52,829 nt of DNA from JAHIVN01 sp018816645 (GTDB lineage Bacteria > Patescibacteriota > Dojkabacteria > JAHIVN01). A program made the position numbers and the translations under genes. The stretch spans positions 1 to 52,829 of the forward strand of contig JBDRHZ010000051.1 in assembly GCA_043816305.1 (NCBI GenBank), in the 5' to 3' direction. The notes below the pieces were generated by a model. The model had not been told where the DNA came from. It was given only the letters and a program-made list of their open reading frames with translations, and did not search any database. Positions 51,126-52,829 of this stretch are shown here, one piece after another (position 1 is the stretch's first letter; every line of letters starts with the position of its first letter).

Positions 51126-51154
51126 CAACAAAAGGGGCATACTCTATCTGCCCC
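51126..51154 (-). terminator. Intrinsic terminator after rpsO
   Basis: On the minus strand GGGGCA, 9-base loop, TGCCCC, TTTTGTTG. It sits between the rpsO stop and the ftsQ start. Confidence 0.85.
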
Positions 51155-51185
51155 AGAATAAATTTTTATTGTTTGATTTCAGAAA

Positions 51186-51452
51186 TTAATCTATTCTCAA
51201 ATCCTTTTTCAGTTTCTCAAGCGACTTTGAATCAGTTTTCTCAAGATACTTTAGAAGTTTTCTTCTTTGGCCGACTAGCTGTAATAGACCTCTTTTTGAA
51301 TGAAGGTCCTTTTTGTGTCTGCTCAGATGATCTGTCAGTTCCTCTATTCTAGCGGTAAGAAGAGCAACTTGAACCTGAGGTGACCCCGTGTCACTTTCAT
51401 GCAACCGATATTTTCCTATTATTTTTTTCTTTTTATCAGCATCAAGCGCCAT
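51186..51452 (-). CDS. rpsO: 30S ribosomal protein S15
   Basis: 88 residues from the ATG at 51452, the standard S15 length; an upstream in-frame TTG (51461) is an unlikely start. The sequence follows S15 throughout: IIGKYRLHESDTGSPQVQVALLTARIEELTDHLSRHKKDLHSKRGLLQLVGQRRKLLKYLEK. It binds the central domain of 16S rRNA early in 30S assembly. It stands alone with a terminator at 51126-51154. Confidence 0.97.
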   Translation of the reverse strand: MALDADKKKKIIGKYRLHESDTGSPQVQVALLTARIEELTDHLSRHKKDLHSKRGLLQLVGQRRKLLKYLEKTDSKSLEKLKKDLRID

Positions 51453-51594
51453 AAATACCAACTAAATAAATTAAATTTCTCCAGCCCTGAAGACTGAGAA
51501 CTTAATCCTTGCCTGCCAACAAGCAGATCACCGAATCCCGCTGAGCGGTAAAAGGCGGATTAATACTTAAACATTATATCACAACTTTACAAAT

Positions 51595-51918
51595 TTATTG
51601 AAGTTCGTCTATCTTTCCGGCGATAAGCTCTTTTGGCTGCAAGCCAACTATCTCGTCAACTATCTCTTTACCCTTAAAGAATTTCATTGTAGGAATGCTC
51701 ATAATACCATATTTTTGAGCAATTTCCTGATTTTCATCAACATTCAGTTTACAAATCTTTACTTTATCATTATCTTTAAATTCTTCCGCCAACTCCTCAA
51801 CAATAGGAGCTACCATCTGACAGGGACCACACCAGGGTGCCCAAAAGTCAACCAGGACAAGCCCGTCAAAGTTTAAAACCTCGGTATCAAAATTATCATT
51901 AGTAAGTTCCAAAGCCAT
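51595..51918 (-). CDS. trxA: Thioredoxin
   Basis: 107 residues, canonical cytoplasmic thioredoxin: the active site WAPWCGPCQM with both cysteines (Cys31 and Cys34), cis-proline in MSIPTMKFFKG, and conserved Asp/Lys positions. Unlike the surface thioredoxin-fold protein at 3505, this one keeps CxxC and should reduce disulfides with a thioredoxin reductase that is not in the window. The start is ATG at 51918. No close operon partner; 49 bases separate it from the YtxH-type gene upstream on the same strand, so joint transcription is possible. Confidence 0.97.
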   Translation of the reverse strand: MALELTNDNFDTEVLNFDGLVLVDFWAPWCGPCQMVAPIVEELAEEFKDNDKVKICKLNVDENQEIAQKYGIMSIPTMKFFKGKEIVDEIVGLQPKELIAGKIDELQ

Positions 51919-51967
51919 AGCAAAGCCAATAAGAATTTAAATCGCCAATAAATGGAATTTCCTAGTA

Positions 51968-52249
51968 TTACTTCGAAACCTTGATACCTTTTTCAAAACC
52001 CTCTTTCACATCTTCCACTTTCTCAACAACACCCTTTCGAATCCCCTCCAAAGCTGGCTTTATCTTTCTGCCAGCTTCGAGTGCACTTCCCTTCATCTCA
52101 TTAAAGGCTTTTTTACCTTTCTGCCCTATTTTCCTCCTGGTCTCTTTCCCCTCAGCTGGAGCAAATAGGATTCCGATAGCTCCACCGATGGCAGCCCCAA
52201 GAATTACTCCAGAAAGAAATGGAAGCGTGCCTTTTTCTTTTGTACTCAT
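51968..52249 (-). CDS. YtxH-like small membrane/envelope stress protein
   Basis: 93 residues. A Gly/Ala-rich membrane segment (LSGVILGAAIGGAIGILFAPAEGKETRRKI) is the YtxH signature; the rest is a Lys-rich helical tail (KGKKAFNEMKGSALEAGRKIKP, then GIRKGVVEKVEDVKEGFEKG). YtxH proteins are associated with envelope stress in Firmicutes, without a known biochemical activity. It is 23 bases downstream of the DUF948-like gene, likely one operon. Confidence 0.85.
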   Translation of the reverse strand: MSTKEKGTLPFLSGVILGAAIGGAIGILFAPAEGKETRRKIGQKGKKAFNEMKGSALEAGRKIKPALEGIRKGVVEKVEDVKEGFEKGIKVSK

Positions 52250-52272
52250 TTAACTTTTGATAATAAGTAAAA

Positions 52273-52623
52273 TTAATTTTTCTTTTTTGAACCGCTAAGC
52301 CCTAGTGACTTCAAAAGTCCCGCTACTGATGCCAGCATTGCAAAAATTGTATTTAGCGGTTTTATGATCTTGTTTGAAACAGAATCGACCACTCCCTCGA
52401 CTTTCTTCACGATTCTGCCAGCACTATCCAAAGCTGAAGATATACTCCTCTGATTTTCTACCAGCCCATCTGTAATGACACCCACATTTTGAACTGTCTT
52501 TCGAAGATCATTGATGTTGTCAGTTACTGCTGAAAGCAGTTTCGCAAGATAAACGCTTATACCAACAATGCTTCCGCCAATAGTAACCGCCAGAATCAAT
52601 TTATACAAATCATTTATCTCCAT
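52273..52623 (-). CDS. DUF948-like membrane-anchored coiled-coil protein
   Basis: 116 residues: an N-terminal membrane helix (about 8-28), then a long amphipathic helix with heptad-like spacing (NINDLRKTVQNVGVITDGLVENQRSISSALDSAGRIVKKVEG) and a second hydrophobic segment (about 90-108) before a Lys-rich end. DUF948 proteins and YtxH proteins are often neighbours, which is what is seen here. Function unknown. Confidence 0.8.
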   Translation of the reverse strand: MEINDLYKLILAVTIGGSIVGISVYLAKLLSAVTDNINDLRKTVQNVGVITDGLVENQRSISSALDSAGRIVKKVEGVVDSVSNKIIKPLNTIFAMLASVAGLLKSLGLSGSKKKN

Positions 52624-52735
52624 TTTTTGGGAACTGAAATTATAACATCATATAGTATGACACAGAGGGTAGTTTACGTCAAATGAGAGAATGTACTCAT
52701 CGGGAAGATATTACCCACCTAAGACTTGCAAAGGA

Positions 52736-52799
52736 ATGGAGCCAGGTGAGAGAATTGGGTAATACTTTACATTACCAATGTCTCAACCATGACTCCAAT
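52736..52799. repeat. Large imperfect inverted repeat at the window end
   Basis: Left arm 52736-52763 and right arm 52771-52799, around a 7-base loop (ACTTTAC), pair at about 22-24 positions with a few bulges. No reading frame is associated. It could be a long RNA hairpin or a miniature repeat element. Confidence 0.6.
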
Positions 52800-52829
52800 C
52801 ATATCTTACAAAAATTACATAAAAAACGC

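Noticed and set aside
1..52829. CRISPR array, prophage or complete insertion sequence
   Set aside because: No regularly spaced direct repeats, no transposase, integrase or phage structural genes were found among the coding regions.

Overview
The window looks like part of a streamlined Candidate Phyla Radiation (Patescibacteria) chromosome; placing it in a specific phylum (Dojkabacteria, Katanobacteria, Microgenomates and so on) is beyond what can be read here. The reasons are: AT-rich DNA; short single-copy housekeeping genes in unusual order; a lengthened S12 and L34; a MetRS without a C-terminal tRNA-binding domain; almost no Shine-Dalgarno motifs; and many small surface, membrane and cofactor-scavenging proteins. 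TGA acts as a stop (for example at the end of the gene at 17268-18164), so this is not a TGA-to-glycine lineage.

Layout. 1-6300: TatD nuclease, MetRS, small membrane proteins, a thioredoxin-fold protein, 3-methyladenine glycosylase. 6449-7065: rpmH-rnpA, with no yidC or dnaA next to them. 7108-15352 (minus): rpoB-rpoC-rpsL-rpsG. 15565-17092: PilN/PilO-type pilus assembly genes. 17268-22428: BadF-type kinase, TIM-barrel isomerase and two adjacent genes that both end in a PEP-utilizing phosphohistidine domain, in a region littered with short dispersed repeats. 22829-22919: tRNA-Ser(GCU), next to a decayed ORF. 23519-30408 (plus): a cell-envelope cluster (nucleotidyltransferase, acyltransferase, polysaccharide deacetylase, Ig-like/C39 peptidase, GT39 glycosyltransferase). 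30463-36318: a MerR/GyrI-type regulator with an SDR-transglutaminase pair and a UvrA-like ATPase; three copies of ACGTTACGT lie in the promoters of these units. 36331-39890: surface DNRLRE/FN3 protein, a small ORF, and a two-gene DUF4430 + ECF-S-like operon behind a cobalamin riboswitch with its own terminator. 39890-45193: two regulator/dehydrogenase modules in which a TrmB-type regulator diverges from D-2-hydroxyacid dehydrogenase paralogs; the tandem pair has lost all catalytic residues. 45215-52623: rpoD, sortase, ftsZ, ftsA, ftsQ, rpsO, trxA and two small envelope proteins.

The strongest leads are (i) the cobalamin riboswitch operon, a predicted minimal vitamin B12 capture/uptake unit in a reduced genome; (ii) the MerR-controlled regulon, a predicted drug or DNA-adduct stress response; (iii) the catalytically dead but NAD-binding dehydrogenase pair divergent from a TrmB regulator; and (iv) the paired phosphohistidine-domain proteins. 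Everything here was read by eye from sequence; no searches or folding calculations were run.
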